Source: Candidatus Hydrogenedentota bacterium | GTDB lineage: Bacteria; Hydrogenedentota; Hydrogenedentia; Hydrogenedentales; CAITNO01 | NCBI GenBank assembly: GCA_011046175.1 | Contig: DSBB01000292.1 | Coordinates: 1-7,118, forward strand | DNA: 7,118 bases | Reading direction: 5' to 3' | Position numbers and translations under genes: made by a program | Shown: positions 6,772-7,118 of the stretch, in pieces | Layout: each line of letters starts with the position of its first letter | Numbering within the stretch: position 1 is the stretch's first letter | The notes under the pieces: generated by a model | Database searches by the model: none | The model's input: only the letters and a program-made list of their open reading frames with translations | Told to the model about the DNA's origin: nothing

Positions 6772-7118
6772 ATGAGACAACCTGTTGCAGTAGTTATATC
6801 TATTGGCCTTCTCGCCGTCACCGGTCTGGCTGCAGCAGAAAACGACGCGATGCGGTTCAATGCGGAGAGGGACCTTTTGGCGCTGCACTACCACCACGCG
6901 CCCGACTAGGACGATGGCCACTCCGCCGCAGCCGACCGTACGCTGATCGAGTCTCTTTTCGGCGCGGAGTGGATATCCAGGCACGTACTTCCCGTCTCTG
7001 GGGCCTATGGCAAGAATAAGCGCTCGTTCAACGCCAACTCCGATGCTGTTATGGATGCCGTATGGAATGAGCGCGGCGGATGGGTGGCCGCTGATCGGGA
7101 CTGGGACACAGCCGTGAA
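6772..7118 (+). pseudogene. Secreted protein of unknown family, interrupted by an in-frame TAG; 3' end outside window
   Basis: I do not recognise the family. The ATG opens MRQPVAVVISIGLLAVTGLA followed by AAEN, a Sec-type signal peptide with likely cleavage after LAAA (near residue 23). The mature part begins FNAERDLLALHYHHAPD, and codon 46 is TAG (6907-6909). After it the same frame continues as DDGHSAAADRTLIESLFGAE, then WISRHVLPVSGAYGKNKRSF and NANSDAVMDAVWNERGGWVA. It stays open to the right edge (209 bases) with plausible protein composition. The acidic/His stretch HYHHAPD*DDGHS looks like one continuous motif split by the stop. Either a single point mutation (for example CAG or AAG to TAG) has inactivated the gene, or TAG is read through. 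No clear Shine-Dalgarno site precedes the ATG. It lies 32 bases after the preceding gene, suggesting one operon. Confidence 0.7.

Noticed and set aside
1..7118. tRNA or rRNA genes, CRISPR arrays, insertion sequences, phage att sites
   Set aside because: Read through both strands by eye; no cloverleaf, regularly spaced repeats, transposase motifs or terminal inverted repeats were seen.

Overview
The window (about 7.1 kb, moderately GC-rich) looks like a chromosomal region of a free-living heterotrophic bacterium. Several traits recall PVC-superphylum or Hydrogenedentota-type genomes: Tat-exported proteins of sugar-isomerase fold, a Tat-type sulfatase, loosely packed operons and long intergenic gaps. 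That taxonomic hint is inference only; no rRNA or other marker gene is present.

Layout from left to right. (1) The 3' part of a family-4 glycosyltransferase (GT-B fold) enters from the left edge and ends at 821. It finishes in a short tandem duplication and a hairpin. (2) 893-2488 encodes a cytoplasmic protein of the L-fucose isomerase superfamily with the expected Glu/Asp/His metal ligands in place. (3) An AT-richer gap of 278 bases contains a weak promoter candidate. (4) 2767-4470 encodes a family I CoA-transferase (YdiF / propionate CoA-transferase type) with its catalytic Glu. (5) On the minus strand, 4536-4930 holds a wrecked sulfatase. The N-terminal ~108 residues, including the Tat signal and formylglycine Cys, are joined out of frame to the last ~25 residues, so most of the protein has been deleted. 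(6) A divergent intergenic region carries promoter-like sites for both directions. (7) 5102-6739 encodes a Tat-exported protein that resembles L-fucose/L-arabinose isomerases but has Asn where two expected Asp residues would be, with a His/Cys-rich stretch before the twin arginine. (8) 6772 to the right edge is a secreted-protein reading frame broken by a single amber codon at 6907-6909; beyond it the frame stays open and protein-like.

How the parts may work together (inference): the sugar-isomerase-fold proteins, the sulfatase remnant and the CoA-transferase fit a locus for using (sulfated) deoxysugars. An isomerase would feed a lactaldehyde/propanediol route and the CoA-transferase would handle its short-chain acyl-CoA. 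The sulfatase has been lost, and the last gene is either decaying or reads TAG as sense. The most notable item is the pair of isomerase-fold proteins, one cytoplasmic and apparently competent, the other exported and with altered ligands.
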